This document shows, piece by piece, positions 34,159 through 43,303 of a DNA stretch of 64,000 nucleotides; position 1 is the stretch's first letter, and each line of letters opens with the position of its first letter. The stretch spans positions 1 to 64,000 of the forward strand of contig DASVQP010000101.1 of the NCBI GenBank assembly GCA_036389135.1. Direction: 5' to 3'. Position numbers and translations under genes: made by a program. Origin of the DNA: Longimicrobium sp. Lineage in GTDB: Bacteria > Gemmatimonadota > Gemmatimonadetes > Longimicrobiales > Longimicrobiaceae. The notes below the pieces were generated by a model, which was given only the letters and a program-made list of their open reading frames with translations, was not told the DNA's origin and made no database searches.

Positions 34159-36657
34159 TCAACGCGGGCGGGCGCGGCGCGTGGGGGTGGCGGCGAGGGG
34201 ATCGTCGGGCCAGTAGTGCTTGGGATAGCGGCCCTTGAGGTCCTTTTTGACGTCGAAGTACGTCGTGCGCCAGAAGCTCGCCAGGTCGCGCGTCACCTGC
34301 ACGGGGCGGTGAGCGGGCGATAGCAGGTGCAGCGTGAGCGGGACCCCGGCGATGCGCGGCGTCTCCGTCCAGCCGAAGACTTCCTGGAGGCGGACGGCCA
34401 GCGCCGGCGCCTCCGGATCCGAGTAGTCGACCGCGATCCGCGAGCCGCTGGGGACCTCAACGTGCGTCGGCGCCTGCTCGTCCAGGCGTCGGCGGCGGTC
34501 CCAGGGGAGCATCGACTCCAGGATCGCGGCGAGATCCATCCGGGCGAGCTGCGCGAGGGAGGCGACGCCGTGGAGGTGAGGCGCGAGCCATTCCTCCAGC
34601 CCGGCGAGGAGCCCTTCGTCGGATGCGTCCGGCCAGGACGCATCCGCGCGGCGCAGGAAGACGAGCCGCTCCTGCAGCTGGCGCGCGCCCTTGCTCCACG
34701 GCAACGCGGCCAGGCCCCGCTCGCGCAGACCATCCAGCAGGGCGGCCGTGATGCGCTCCGGGTCCGCGTCGGCCAGGTGCGACTCGCGCAGGACGAGCGC
34801 GCCCAGTCGCTCGCGGCGGCGCGCGCGCACGGCGCCGCCCTCCGCATCCCACGCGACCGACTCCTCCGTCTCGATCTGATCCGCGAAGTGGCCCTCCAGC
34901 TCCGCCAGCTCCACCGGCGCGGCGAGGAAGATGCGGCTCTCGCGCCCATGCCCCGCCAGCTCCGCGGCCACGACGTACGCGGCCTCCGCCAGCGGCTGGG
35001 GGTGGGCGAACGCCGCGCCGCGCCCGTTGCGCAGGAGGAAACGCCCTCCCCCGCCCTGCCGCCGCTGCGCGATGCGATCGGGGTACGCCAGCGCCAGGAG
35101 CATCCCCGCCGCGTCGCTGCTCCCGCCGCCCGCCCGGATGCCGGCGCCGCGCGCGAGCTGCCGCGCCTCCTCGGCGATGCGCCGCAACGCGTCGCGATCC
35201 ACGCTCCACGCACCCGCGGGCGCGCGCCCGCCGCGCAGCGCCTCCACGCGCAGGCGCACGTCGGCGTCGGGGGGCGCGCCGTCGCGGGCGCGAAAGGGGT
35301 CACGGTTGGCCAGCAGCGCCGCCAGCTCGCACGCCAGCCCGCCGAGCCCCAGCTCCGCCGCGCGCAGCACCATGTGCGCGAGGCGCGGGTGCAGCCCCAT
35401 CCCGCCCATGCGCCGCCCGTGCGCGGTGATGGCGCCCGCCGTGTCCAGCGCGCCGAGCTGGGCCAGGAGCTCGCGAGCCTGTGAGTACGCCGCGGCGGGA
35501 GGCGCATCGAGCCACGCCAGCTCCGCCGGATCGCGCACGCCCCACGCCGCCAGCTCCAGCGCGAGCGGCGCCAGGTCCGCTTCCATGATCTCCGGCACGC
35601 CGTGGGGCACGAGCGCCGCCTGCTCCCCCTCCGTCCACAGCCGGTAGCAGACGCCGGGGCCCACGCGCCCCGCCCGCCCCCGCCGCTGGTCCGCAGACGC
35701 GCGGGTTACGCGAACCGTCTCCAGGCGCGTCATCCCCGTGCGCGGCGCGAAGCGGGGGACGCGCATCCAGCCGCCATCGACCACCACGCGCACCCCCTCG
35801 ATGGTAAGGCTCGTTTCCGCGATGGAGGTGGCGAGCACCACCTTGCGCTCGCCGGGGCGGGAGGGCTCAATGGCGGCATCCTGCGCCTCCTGCGGCAGCG
35901 TCCCGTGCAGCGGAGCCACGCGTACTCCGCGCCCAAGGCCCTCCTCCGCCAGCAGCCCCTCCACCCGTCTGATCTCCCCCGCGCCGGGGAGAAAGACGAG
36001 GAGATCGCCCTCGTGCGCGGCGAGGGCGGCGCGGACGGAGCGCGCCACGGCCGGCTCGGAGTGCCCCTCCACCGGCCGCGCGAGGTAGCGCGTCTCAACG
36101 GGAAAGCTGCGCCCTTCGCTGGTCACGATCGGCGCGCCGCCCAGGAGCTCGGCCACGGGGGCGCCGTCCAGCGTCGCGGACATCACCAGGAGCCGCAGGT
36201 CGTCGCGAAGGAGGGCGCGGCTCTGGAGGGTCAGGGCGAGCCCCAGATCGGCGTGCAGGCTGCGCTCGTGGAACTCGTCAAAGATCACGAGCCCCACCCC
36301 CTCCAGCGAAGCATCCGACTGGAGCATGCGGGTGAGGACGCCCTCGGTGACCACCTCGACGCGGGTGCGCGGGCCGGCCTGCGTGTCCATGCGCACGCGG
36401 TAGCCGACGGTGGCGCCCACGCGCTCGCCCAGCGTATGCGCCATGCGGCGGGCGGCGGCGCGCGCGGCCAGGCGGCGCGGCTCCAGCATCACTATCTTGC
36501 GGCCCGCCAGCCACGGCTCGTCCAGCAGCGCCAGGGGGACGCGCGTGGTCTTCCCGGCACCCGGGGGCGCCTGGAGCACGGCCGCGCCCGCGTCGCGGAG
36601 GGCGGCGCGCAGCGGGGGGATGACGGATTCGATGGGGAGCGCGTCCATGGGCGCCAA
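34159..36657 (-). CDS. hrpB: ATP-dependent helicase HrpB
   Basis: An 832-residue DEAH-box helicase. Motif I is APPGAGKTTRVP, Ia is LEPRRLAARAAA, II is FDEFHERSL (DEFH, usual for HrpB), III is MSATLDG and VI is QRRGRAGRVGPG. The C-terminal HrpB-specific region is present (RIAVDYSDPEAPALAVRLQE; FGWTETPRIAG; VTRDLASFW). The family is widespread; the exact substrate is unclear, but RNA is likely. The start may be MAPMDAL or the internal MDALPIE. Confidence 0.92.
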   Translation of the reverse strand: MAPMDALPIESVIPPLRAALRDAGAAVLQAPPGAGKTTRVPLALLDEPWLAGRKIVMLEPRRLAARAAARRMAHTLGERVGATVGYRVRMDTQAGPRTRVEVVTEGVLTRMLQSDASLEGVGLVIFDEFHERSLHADLGLALTLQSRALLRDDLRLLVMSATLDGAPVAELLGGAPIVTSEGRSFPVETRYLARPVEGHSEPAVARSVRAALAAHEGDLLVFLPGAGEIRRVEGLLAEEGLGRGVRVAPLHGTLPQEAQDAAIEPSRPGERKVVLATSIAETSLTIEGVRVVVDGGWMRVPRFAPRTGMTRLETVRVTRASADQRRGRAGRVGPGVCYRLWTEGEQAALVPHGVPEIMEADLAPLALELAAWGVRDPAELAWLDAPPAAAYSQARELLAQLGALDTAGAITAHGRRMGGMGLHPRLAHMVLRAAELGLGGLACELAALLANRDPFRARDGAPPDADVRLRVEALRGGRAPAGAWSVDRDALRRIAEEARQLARGAGIRAGGGSSDAAGMLLALAYPDRIAQRRQGGGGRFLLRNGRGAAFAHPQPLAEAAYVVAAELAGHGRESRIFLAAPVELAELEGHFADQIETEESVAWDAEGGAVRARRRERLGALVLRESHLADADPERITAALLDGLRERGLAALPWSKGARQLQERLVFLRRADASWPDASDEGLLAGLEEWLAPHLHGVASLAQLARMDLAAILESMLPWDRRRRLDEQAPTHVEVPSGSRIAVDYSDPEAPALAVRLQEVFGWTETPRIAGVPLTLHLLSPAHRPVQVTRDLASFWRTTYFDVKKDLKGRYPKHYWPDDPLAATPTRRARPR

Positions 36658-36687
36658 TCTGCCGACGCGGCGCGGGCGCAGAAAGAG

Positions 36688-36719
36688 GAGAGGCGCGGAG
36701 GATCTCCCCCGCGCCTCTC
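36688..36719 (-). terminator. terminator after the DUF3072 gene
   Basis: An 11-bp perfect stem, GAGAGGCGCGG (36688-36698) with CCGCGCCTCTC (36709-36719). Read on the minus strand it is followed by CTCTTTCTG, 15 nt beyond the stop at 36734. Confidence 0.65.
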
Positions 36720-36733
36720 TGATACGAGCCGGG

Positions 36734-36952
36734 CTACTGCCCGCGCCCGGTCTTCTCCTGGAGCTCGTCGATCTTCTTCGACGCCTCCGCCTTGGTCAAC
36801 TCGTCGTCGACCTCTACCTTGGCCTCTTCGGCGAGGGTGTGGAGGTACGAGCGCTGGGCGCCCGTCATCGGCTCGTCGCCGGTGACCCAGTTGTCGGGGT
36901 CCTTGATGGTGTTGCTCTCTTCCCGCATTTCCTGCGTGGCCTTGTCCGTCAT
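36734..36952 (-). CDS. DUF3072 protein
   Basis: A 72-residue acidic protein. DPDNWVTGDEPMTGAQRSYL and DELTKAEASKKIDELQ match DUF3072. The function is unknown. The second half looks like a short helical segment with a SAP-like TKAEASKKIDEL. GGAGGGTGAAGG precedes the ATG. It has its own terminator, so it is probably a single-gene unit. It is divergent from the repeat cluster and the methyltransferase on the right. Confidence 0.85.
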   Translation of the reverse strand: MTDKATQEMREESNTIKDPDNWVTGDEPMTGAQRSYLHTLAEEAKVEVDDELTKAEASKKIDELQEKTGRGQ

Positions 36953-37037
36953 AGCCTTCACCCTCCGATTCTGGTTTCTGGCGAAAGTGCCCTTCGCTCG
37001 TCCACTTTTGCAGGAAGCGTACCAAAGAAAAGCCGAA

Positions 37038-37222
37038 GCAGGCCCCCTCCCCCCGGCCCCCTCCCCCGCCTGCGGGGGCGCAGGGCGGGTGAGGGGGAGA
37101 ATTCGGCGCACGGCGCACGGATCTGTAGGGGCGCGATTTATCGCGCGCCCGTGCCCGGCGCCGCTCCGCGGCTGGCTACACGCACGAATCCGTAGGGGCA
37201 GACCTGCGTGTCTGCCCTCCCT
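37038..37222. repeat. composite intergenic repeat cluster
   Basis: The cluster has CCCCCTCCCCCCGGCCCCCT with CCGCCTGCGGGGGCGCAGGG (37043-37092), GTAGGGGCGCGATTTATCGC (37125-37144) and GTAGGGGCAGACCTGCGTGT with CTGCCC (37192-37217). These are nearly identical to the copies at 32200-32400 and 55530-55700. Confidence 0.75.
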
Positions 37223-37239
37223 TTTGCTTGCCTCGACCC

Positions 37240-37884
37240 GTGGGTTCATCGTTGAACTGTCCCCTGTGCTCGTCGCTGGACGTGCGGCCGTTCGCGGAGA
37301 TCCGGGGGGCGCGCTACTTCCGGTGCGGGGTGTGCCTGCTGACGTTTCTCGCGCCGGAGCAGCGGCCGGACGAGGAGGCGGAGCGCGCGCACTACGGGAC
37401 GCACGAGAACGATGCCGCCGATCCGCGCTACCGTGCCTTCCTGAACCGGCTCGCGGCGCCGCTGGCGGAGCGCTTGGCGCCGGGCGCGGAGGGGCTGGAC
37501 TTCGGCGCTGGGCCGGCGCCCGCGCTTGCGGAGATGCTGCGCGAGCGCGGGTTCAGGGTGCGCACGTACGATCCCTTCTTCGCGCCCCACCACGAGGCCC
37601 TCCGCCACACGTACGACTTCATCGCCTGCACGGAGACGGCGGAGCACTTCTTTGAGCCCGGCGCCGAGTTCGCGCGGCTCGGCGCGATGCTGCGCCCCGG
37701 CGGGTGGCTCGGCCTGATGACGGAGATCCTGGTGGACGACAGCATGTTCGCGGGGTGGCGCTACGCGCGCGATCCTACGCACGTCTGCTTCTACCGCGCG
37801 GAAACGATGCGGTGGATCGCGGAGCACTTCGGATGGGGCCTGCACTCGCCGGCCCGGAACGTCACCCTTTTCGCAAAGCCATGA
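37240..37884 (+). CDS. SAM-dependent methyltransferase with zinc-ribbon N-terminus
   Basis: A 214-residue class I methyltransferase. An N-terminal CPLC...CGVC zinc ribbon (about 5-33) is followed by a Rossmann core, with motif I at GLDFGAGPAPALAEML, acidic residue in VRTYDPFF, and CTETAEHFFEPG and LRPGGWLGLMTEI further on. The substrate is unknown. The start is likely GTG 37240; a TTG at 37228 adds 4 residues within repeat sequence. The next gene's ATG overlaps the stop codon (ATGA). Confidence 0.78.
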   Translation: MGSSLNCPLCSSLDVRPFAEIRGARYFRCGVCLLTFLAPEQRPDEEAERAHYGTHENDAADPRYRAFLNRLAAPLAERLAPGAEGLDFGAGPAPALAEMLRERGFRVRTYDPFFAPHHEALRHTYDFIACTETAEHFFEPGAEFARLGAMLRPGGWLGLMTEILVDDSMFAGWRYARDPTHVCFYRAETMRWIAEHFGWGLHSPARNVTLFAKP

Positions 37885-38510
37885 ATCCGCAACCGAGCCC
37901 GCCCCCCACCCGCCCACGATCCGAAACCCGCTGGAGCGCGCGGCTCGCCGCCGAGGGACTGCTGATCGTGCTCAGCGTGGTGCTGGGGCTGGCGCTGAAC
38001 GAGTGGCGGCAGAAGCAGGCGGACCGGCAGCTCGCCCGCACCGTCCTGGCGAATTTCCGCCGGGAGATCACGCAGAACCTGCGGATCCTCGAAAAGGTGC
38101 AGCCCGGCCACGCCGAGCTAGCCCGCCGCCTCGCCGCGGCCAGCGCGCGACCGCGCCCGGAGCCCAACGCCTTCGCCGTCATCATGGCCGAGATGCCCCG
38201 CGGCGGGCTCGGCGGGGAGCCGCTCCACGAGGCGGCGTGGGAGACCGCGTCGTCCACGGGCGCGCTGCGGCTGCTGGACTACGCGACGGCGTCCAGGATC
38301 TCGGAAGTGTACGTGGTGCAGCGCTTCTTCATGGAGGGAACGACGCAGCGAACCATCACCAGCCTTCTGGCCCCGGCGAACTTTGAGCCCGGCGCCAAGC
38401 AGGTGATGCTCCAGGCGCAGCACATGGCGCTCAACGAGTTCAGCACCCAGGAAGCGTACCTCATCAACGTGTACAGGCGCACGCTGAAGGCGCTACCGCC
38501 GGAGAGATGA
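37881..38510 (+). CDS. hypothetical membrane-anchored protein
   Basis: A 209-residue protein. It has one hydrophobic helix at about 24-42 (LAAEGLLIVLSVVLGLALNEW) followed by a helical soluble region. The layout, with a helix plus NEWRQKQADRQLARTVLANF, is common in hypothetical proteins of soil bacteria. I do not recognise a function. Its start overlaps the methyltransferase stop, so the two are likely co-expressed. Confidence 0.65.
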   Translation: MNPQPSPPPTRPRSETRWSARLAAEGLLIVLSVVLGLALNEWRQKQADRQLARTVLANFRREITQNLRILEKVQPGHAELARRLAAASARPRPEPNAFAVIMAEMPRGGLGGEPLHEAAWETASSTGALRLLDYATASRISEVYVVQRFFMEGTTQRTITSLLAPANFEPGAKQVMLQAQHMALNEFSTQEAYLINVYRRTLKALPPER

Positions 38511-38542
38511 AAAAGAGGCACGGAGATCCGCTTTCCGTGCCT
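38511..38542 (-). terminator. terminator after the MBL-fold gene
   Basis: A 9-bp stem, AGGCACGGA (38516-38524) with TCCGTGCCT (38534-38542). Read on the minus strand it is followed by CTTTTT. It also lies 5 nt after the convergent membrane-protein gene. Confidence 0.7.
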
Positions 38543-38561
38543 CCACTGGCCAACCCGCCGT

Positions 38562-39545
38562 TCAGGAGCGCCTGCTGTTCAGCGCCGTCCCGATGGCCAG
38601 CCCCGCGAGCGCGACCAGCCCCAGGCCCAGGATCATCGTCACGGGATCGAGCACCGGCGGCGGCACGGAGACGACGCCCTGCTCGTCGAAGACGGCCGGC
38701 GAGCGGACGTAGCGGCCGTCCTCGGGGAGGGCGATCAGGTCGAAGTCGCGTGCGAGCGTGCGCAGCGCGTGGCGCATCTCGTCGCCGTGGAGGGGCGGGC
38801 CGTGGCCGGTGCCCACCGCGTCCGGCTCCAGCGCGGCGAGCGCCTCCACCGACCGGCGCGCGGCGGTCCAGTCCTGCGTGAAGTACGCGGGCGGGCCGTT
38901 CACCTCGGCGCGCCACTGGAGCACGGCCGTCATCGACTCCTGCTTCGTGGTCACGAACGCGTCACCCGCCAGCAGCGTGCGGTCCGAGTCGCGAAAGAGC
39001 GCCACGTGGCCCGGCGAGTGACCCGGCGACAGTATCCACCGCCACCCCGGCATCCCCGGCACCGAGCCGTCCGCCGGCAGCGGCCGCAGCCGGCGCGAGA
39101 AGTCGTAGGGGCCGCGCGGGTACAGCGGCGACATGCGCGCCATCGCCCCGCCGCCGACGGTGGGGTCGGGAGGCGGATAGGCCTCGCGGCCGTCGAGGTA
39201 CGGAAGCTCCAGCGGGTGCGCGTAGATCGGCACGTCCCAGTGGTCGGCAAGGGTGTGCAGCGCCCCCACGTGGTCGAAGTGGCCATGCGTGAGGATGACG
39301 CACGCCGGCCGCGACCGCCTCCCGAACCGCAACCTGGCCGCCGACTCGATCCACGCCGCTGACCCGGGGATCCCCGCGTCGATCAGCACCCACTTGCGGT
39401 CGCCGGCGCCGGGCGGGCCGTAGAAGAAGAGGTTGGCGATCGCGGTCCGCAGCGCGGCGACGTCCTCGGTGACGGGCCAGGTGCCGTCGTCGTGCTCGGC
39501 CACCGCGCTTTCCACCAGGTCGTCGGGGAGTACGTAGGTATCCAT
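38562..39545 (-). CDS. metallo-beta-lactamase-fold hydrolase with C-terminal membrane helix
   Basis: A 327-residue MBL-fold protein. The metal site shows THGHFDHVG, His in SPGHSPGHVAL, Asp in LLAGDAFVTT and His in VGTGHGPPLHG. A C-terminal hydrophobic helix (MILGLGLVALAGLAIGTAL) with a short basic end suggests tail anchoring to the membrane. The substrate is unknown; glyoxalase-II-like relatives are common. AGGAG 5-9 nt upstream sets the start at MDTYVLP. Confidence 0.8.
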   Translation of the reverse strand: MDTYVLPDDLVESAVAEHDDGTWPVTEDVAALRTAIANLFFYGPPGAGDRKWVLIDAGIPGSAAWIESAARLRFGRRSRPACVILTHGHFDHVGALHTLADHWDVPIYAHPLELPYLDGREAYPPPDPTVGGGAMARMSPLYPRGPYDFSRRLRPLPADGSVPGMPGWRWILSPGHSPGHVALFRDSDRTLLAGDAFVTTKQESMTAVLQWRAEVNGPPAYFTQDWTAARRSVEALAALEPDAVGTGHGPPLHGDEMRHALRTLARDFDLIALPEDGRYVRSPAVFDEQGVVSVPPPVLDPVTMILGLGLVALAGLAIGTALNSRRS

Positions 39546-39616
39546 CAGGGCTCCTGAGGTGCAGTATCGGGGAAAACGGACCGGCACGGCCCTGTCAAAG
39601 GTCGTGCCGGTGATGG

Positions 39617-39930
39617 CTCAGGGCCCCCTCCCCCGCTCGTCACCTCGCTGCCCCCTCCCCCAATAACTGCCTGGGGGAGGGGGCGCTTGCGTCGGCCGGC
39701 GCGGGCGGCGGGCATCGCGGGCCCTCTCCCCGCTCGTTCCTCGCTGCCCCTCTCCCAAACTGCTAGGAGAGGTGCCCACCCACGGATCTCTGCGGGGTGC
39801 GCATCCCGTGCCCGGCTCCGCTCCGCCACCTGCCTATTTACACCGCACCAGAAGCGTCGAGACCGCTTCAGCGGTCTTCCCGTCGTTCCAGCCGGGGGCT
39901 TCAGCCCCCGGCGATCCGCGCCCGGTGCCC
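39617..39930. repeat. composite intergenic repeat cluster
   Basis: The cluster has a CCCCCTCCCCCAATAACTGC hairpin unit with CTGGGGGAGGGG (39625-39685), a shorter relative (CCCCTCTCCCAAACTGCTAG, 39745-39775) and the two-hairpin unit AGACCGCTTCAGCGGTCT (39860-39877) plus CCGGGGGCTTCAGCCCCCGG (39892-39911). It fills the 400 bp between the MBL and phospholipase D-type genes, which contains no gene. Confidence 0.75.
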
Positions 39931-39948
39931 TTCCTCCCCAACGCCCCC

Positions 39949-41265
39949 TCACATCTGCTCCGCGAACCTCTCCCAGAAGCTTTCCCGAAGCCGCGGGAAG
40001 GGCCCGCGGTTGCGCCAGTACTCGCGGGTGATCTCGCGGGCGCCGCGCAGATCGTCCTCGTAGGTGGCTTCGAGTTGGGCGCCGAACTCGGGGTCCAGGA
40101 TGCCGATCACGCTCTCCTGGTTCAGCTCCTTGGAGCGGATGTCCATGTTCGCGGAGCCCACGATCGACCACTTTCCGTCCACCACCAGTGTCTTGGAGTG
40201 GATCATGGTGCGCTGGAACTCGAAGATGCGCACCCCCGCCTCCAGCATCTCGCGGTAGTAGGCGTGCCCCGCCCAGCGCACCACCGGCGCGTCGGTCAGG
40301 CGGCTGGGGAGAAGGAGGCGCACGTCGACCCCGGCGCGGGCGCGGTCGCACAGGATGCGGCGCGTCGCCGGGTCGGGGGCGAAGTAGGGGGAGGTGATCC
40401 AGATCCTACGCCGCGCGCAGGCGAAGGTGATGCTGAAGAGGAGGCGCAGCGGGTGCGACGCCTCCGCCGGGGAGGAGATGACGTTGATGTGGCGCGACAG
40501 CTCCTCGCCCTCATCCGGCTCGGGATCGACGTCGCGTGGATAGTAGTCGTCGCCCAGCAGGATCTCGCCGCAGGAGTCGGCCCAGAGCTGGGTGAAGGCG
40601 GACTGGAGGTTGTTGGCGAGGCAGCCGCGCACCTCCACCATCACGTCGCGCCAATGCTCCTCGTCCTCCGCGTCGCCTAGCCACTTGTCCGCCACCGCGG
40701 CGCCGCCGGTGAAGCCGATGCGGCCATCGATGATGATGGCGCGGCGGTGGTTGCGCTTGTAGAAGGAGGTCAGCTTCCCGAACTCCATCGCGTGGAACCA
40801 CTGGAAGCTCCCGCCCGCCTCCTCCAGCTCCTCGATGCGGTCGCGCGGCACCTCCACGGCGCCGAACGCGTCCAGCATCAGCCGCACCTTTACGCCTGCC
40901 CGCTGCCGCTCGATCAGCGCGTCGAACATGCGGTCCGAGACGCGCCCCGGCTCCCAGATGTAGCACATGAAGTTGATGCTGCGGCGTGCCTCGCGGATCG
41001 CCTCCAGCATGGCCGGAAAGATCTCCACCCCGTTGTTCAGGAGGCGCGCCGTGCCGCCCTCTTGAAGCGGCGCGTTCATGGTGCCGGAGAGGCCCACGAG
41101 GAAGTCCTCGGAGCCGACCTCGGGAGTCTCGGTGATCTGGAACGCGGTGGGACGGCGGCCCCAGGCTGCGAAGAGCTTTGATACGGCCGTGGCGGTGGCG
41201 GCGCCGCCCACGACGGCGAGCGCGGCGACCCAGGCGGGGGTGCCGCGCGGCTCCGGCGAGCTCAC
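39949..41265 (-). CDS. phospholipase D-type cardiolipin synthase-like protein
   Basis: A 438-residue enzyme with an N-terminal membrane helix (AWVAALAVVGGAATATAV) and two HKD regions. The second is canonical (MIHSKTLVVDGKWSIVGSAN). The first reads NHRRAIIIDGRIGFTGG, with Arg in place of the catalytic Lys. The sequence between them (SSPAEASHPLRLLF, ITSPYFAPD) is typical of bacterial cardiolipin synthases, which join phosphatidylglycerols. It is 15 nt after the RDD gene and probably co-transcribed with it. Confidence 0.85.
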   Translation of the reverse strand: MSSPEPRGTPAWVAALAVVGGAATATAVSKLFAAWGRRPTAFQITETPEVGSEDFLVGLSGTMNAPLQEGGTARLLNNGVEIFPAMLEAIREARRSINFMCYIWEPGRVSDRMFDALIERQRAGVKVRLMLDAFGAVEVPRDRIEELEEAGGSFQWFHAMEFGKLTSFYKRNHRRAIIIDGRIGFTGGAAVADKWLGDAEDEEHWRDVMVEVRGCLANNLQSAFTQLWADSCGEILLGDDYYPRDVDPEPDEGEELSRHINVISSPAEASHPLRLLFSITFACARRRIWITSPYFAPDPATRRILCDRARAGVDVRLLLPSRLTDAPVVRWAGHAYYREMLEAGVRIFEFQRTMIHSKTLVVDGKWSIVGSANMDIRSKELNQESVIGILDPEFGAQLEATYEDDLRGAREITREYWRNRGPFPRLRESFWERFAEQM

Positions 41266-41280
41266 GCGCCACCCCGCGGG

Positions 41281-42537
41281 TCAGGCGGTGGGAGGCGCCG
41301 GCGCGGGGCCAGGGCGCGCCGGCAACGGCCTGGGGCGCAGGGACGAAGGGGGTGGTGCCGCGGGTTCGGGAGCTGGGTTCCTTTCACGTATGACGACCGT
41401 CTCGGAGATCTTGTCGTGGATGGCCTGGCGGTTCCGGTCCCAGTACACCTGCGCGAAGCCCAGGAGACCGGTCACCAGCCCCGCCGCGTAGCCGCCGAAG
41501 CGTTCGAACGAGCCCCACATGGTCAGCGGCTTGCCATCCAGACGCAGGACCCGGACCCCCAGGAGCCGCTTCCCCGGCGTCTGCCCCCGCCAGAGCGCGG
41601 TGAAGGCGGTGAAGTAGAGGCCGGTCCATCCGAAGCCCAGCCCCAGGTCCTCCAGCAGGTCCTTGAGGCTCCCCAGCAGCCCCTTGTCCTCGTCGCGCTC
41701 CTCCTCCGCCTCCTCTGCCCGCCGCTCCATCCTCGCCTTTTCCGCGCGCGTCTCCTTGAGCTGCTTATCCAGGGCGGTAAGGGTGTCGGTGGCGAGCGCC
41801 GCGCCCACGCGGGACCGCAGCGAGTCCGCCGCGGCCGAGTCGCCCGCGGTGAGGGCGGCGGCGTAGCGCACCGCCAGCGTTTCGGCCGGCAGCGGCGGGG
41901 GTGCCGCCTGCGCCGGCTCGACGAGACCCTGCAGCGCCCCCTCCATCCACGGCTTCCCCGAATCCTCCTCCAGCTCCGCGAGCGCCTCGCGTATCTGGTC
42001 GTCGTCCATCCCCGATTCGCGGAAGCTCGCGATCATGTTCCGGGCGATGGGGCGCGCCTCCTCGGCGTTTTTAGCTTTTTGCAACGCTACCAGGCTGGTG
42101 GTGAAGCGCACGGCCGTGCCCACCCCCGGCTCCGCCCTGGCGGGTTTCGCGGCCGTCTTCCGCCCGCCGCCCGCCGCCGACGCCGCGGCCACCTGGGGCG
42201 CCGCGGCGGAGCGCATCATGCTGCTCCCGTACTCCTGCGCCGCGTCGAATCCGCGCTTGACCGCCAGGAAGAGGATCAGCGCGCCCGCCGCCCGCACCAG
42301 GAAGCGCGTGGAGCCTCCCGCCGCGGGGCGCGCCGCGAAGCGGAAGAATGCGTACGCCGCCGCCAGCGCGAACAGCCAGGGGCCGGCCGTCTGCACCAGG
42401 ATGGTGACCAGCATGAGGTCGAGCAGGATGGCCGCGAGGCGCCGCGCCGGCCGCGCCAGCTCCATACCCAGGAGCTGCGGCGCCAGGGCGAAGTGCTCCG
42501 GGCGGATGATGTGGCGCGTCTCGGTGTTGCTGGACAT
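41281..42537 (-). CDS. RDD-family membrane protein
   Basis: A 418-residue membrane protein. RDD features are split: PARRLAAILLDLMLVTILVQ at about 25-45 and LGVRVLRLDGKPLTMWGSFER with AIHDKISETVVI near the C-terminus. Between the helix pairs lies a large polar insertion (about 110-290) rich in Ala/Glu with a charged coiled-coil stretch (KQLKETRAEKARMERRAEE). RDD proteins are of mostly unknown role; some affect Na+/H+ exchange. The Pro-rich C-terminal tail is unusual. Start at MSSNTETR. Confidence 0.78.
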   Translation of the reverse strand: MSSNTETRHIIRPEHFALAPQLLGMELARPARRLAAILLDLMLVTILVQTAGPWLFALAAAYAFFRFAARPAAGGSTRFLVRAAGALILFLAVKRGFDAAQEYGSSMMRSAAAPQVAAASAAGGGRKTAAKPARAEPGVGTAVRFTTSLVALQKAKNAEEARPIARNMIASFRESGMDDDQIREALAELEEDSGKPWMEGALQGLVEPAQAAPPPLPAETLAVRYAAALTAGDSAAADSLRSRVGAALATDTLTALDKQLKETRAEKARMERRAEEAEEERDEDKGLLGSLKDLLEDLGLGFGWTGLYFTAFTALWRGQTPGKRLLGVRVLRLDGKPLTMWGSFERFGGYAAGLVTGLLGFAQVYWDRNRQAIHDKISETVVIRERNPAPEPAAPPPSSLRPRPLPARPGPAPAPPTA

Positions 42538-42618
42538 CGTGGTCGCTGATGCGGGGAGGGCGGAACGAAGGCGGGTGGTACGGCGGAGAGGCGGCGTGGG
42601 ATTCGCCGCCAAATCTAA

Positions 42619-43275
42619 TCACCCCAATAGATTGATATCAACCTTCTTCGCCTCCGCCACCCACAGCCCCCACAGCGGCCCGATCTTTTTCCTCCGCGAA
42701 CGCACCACCCGCAACCCCGCTTCCTCCAGCATCGCGCGGATCTCGCGCTCCGCGTAGGTGCGCACGATGGCGTGGCCCTTCAGCCGCGTCACCGCGTCCA
42801 TCAGCCGCATCGTCGCGAAGTCGCGCGCCCAGTCCGCCACGATGATCCGCCCCTCCGGCCTCAGCACGCGCCGCATCTCCCGGAGCCCGGCTTGCGGGTC
42901 CGGCCAGTAGTGGAGCGACGATACCGAGACTACCGTGCCGAACGCGCCGCCCTCGAACGGAAGCGCCTCCGCCGGCGCACACACCACCGCCGCGCGCGCG
43001 CCGTCCCCGATCCTCTCCGCGGCCCTCCGCAGCATCTCCGACGATGGGTCCGCGCCCACGTACCGCTTGGGCGTCATCCCCCATCCGCGCAGCGCATCGA
43101 GCAGCACCGCCGTCCCGCACCCTACGTCGAGCAACGCGCCTGCCGGCGTCTCCGCCAGCCACGGCCGCACCAGCTCCATGCTGCCGCGCAGGTACGCAGC
43201 CCAGCGTCGTTCGTAGCGCGCCGCCTCCCTCGCGTACTCCCGCCGCACCCGCGCGGCGATGCTGTCATCCGTCAA
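42619..43275 (-). CDS. SAM-dependent methyltransferase (UbiE-like)
   Basis: A 218-residue class I methyltransferase. Motif I is LLDVGCGTAVLLDAL, followed by VGADPSSEMLRRA, ALPFEGGAFGTVVSVSSLHY and RVLRPEGRIIVADW. The substrate is unknown. The start is a TTG at 43275, chosen because a perfect AGGAGG lies 6 nt upstream; the longer open frame runs antisense-like through the next gene. It lies 28 nt after the GRDP-like gene on the same strand. Confidence 0.85.
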   Translation of the reverse strand: MTDDSIAARVRREYAREAARYERRWAAYLRGSMELVRPWLAETPAGALLDVGCGTAVLLDALRGWGMTPKRYVGADPSSEMLRRAAERIGDGARAAVVCAPAEALPFEGGAFGTVVSVSSLHYWPDPQAGLREMRRVLRPEGRIIVADWARDFATMRLMDAVTRLKGHAIVRTYAEREIRAMLEEAGLRVVRSRRKKIGPLWGLWVAEAKKVDINLLG

Positions 43276-43303
43276 ACGAACCCTCCTGCGCCTACATCGA
43301 GCG

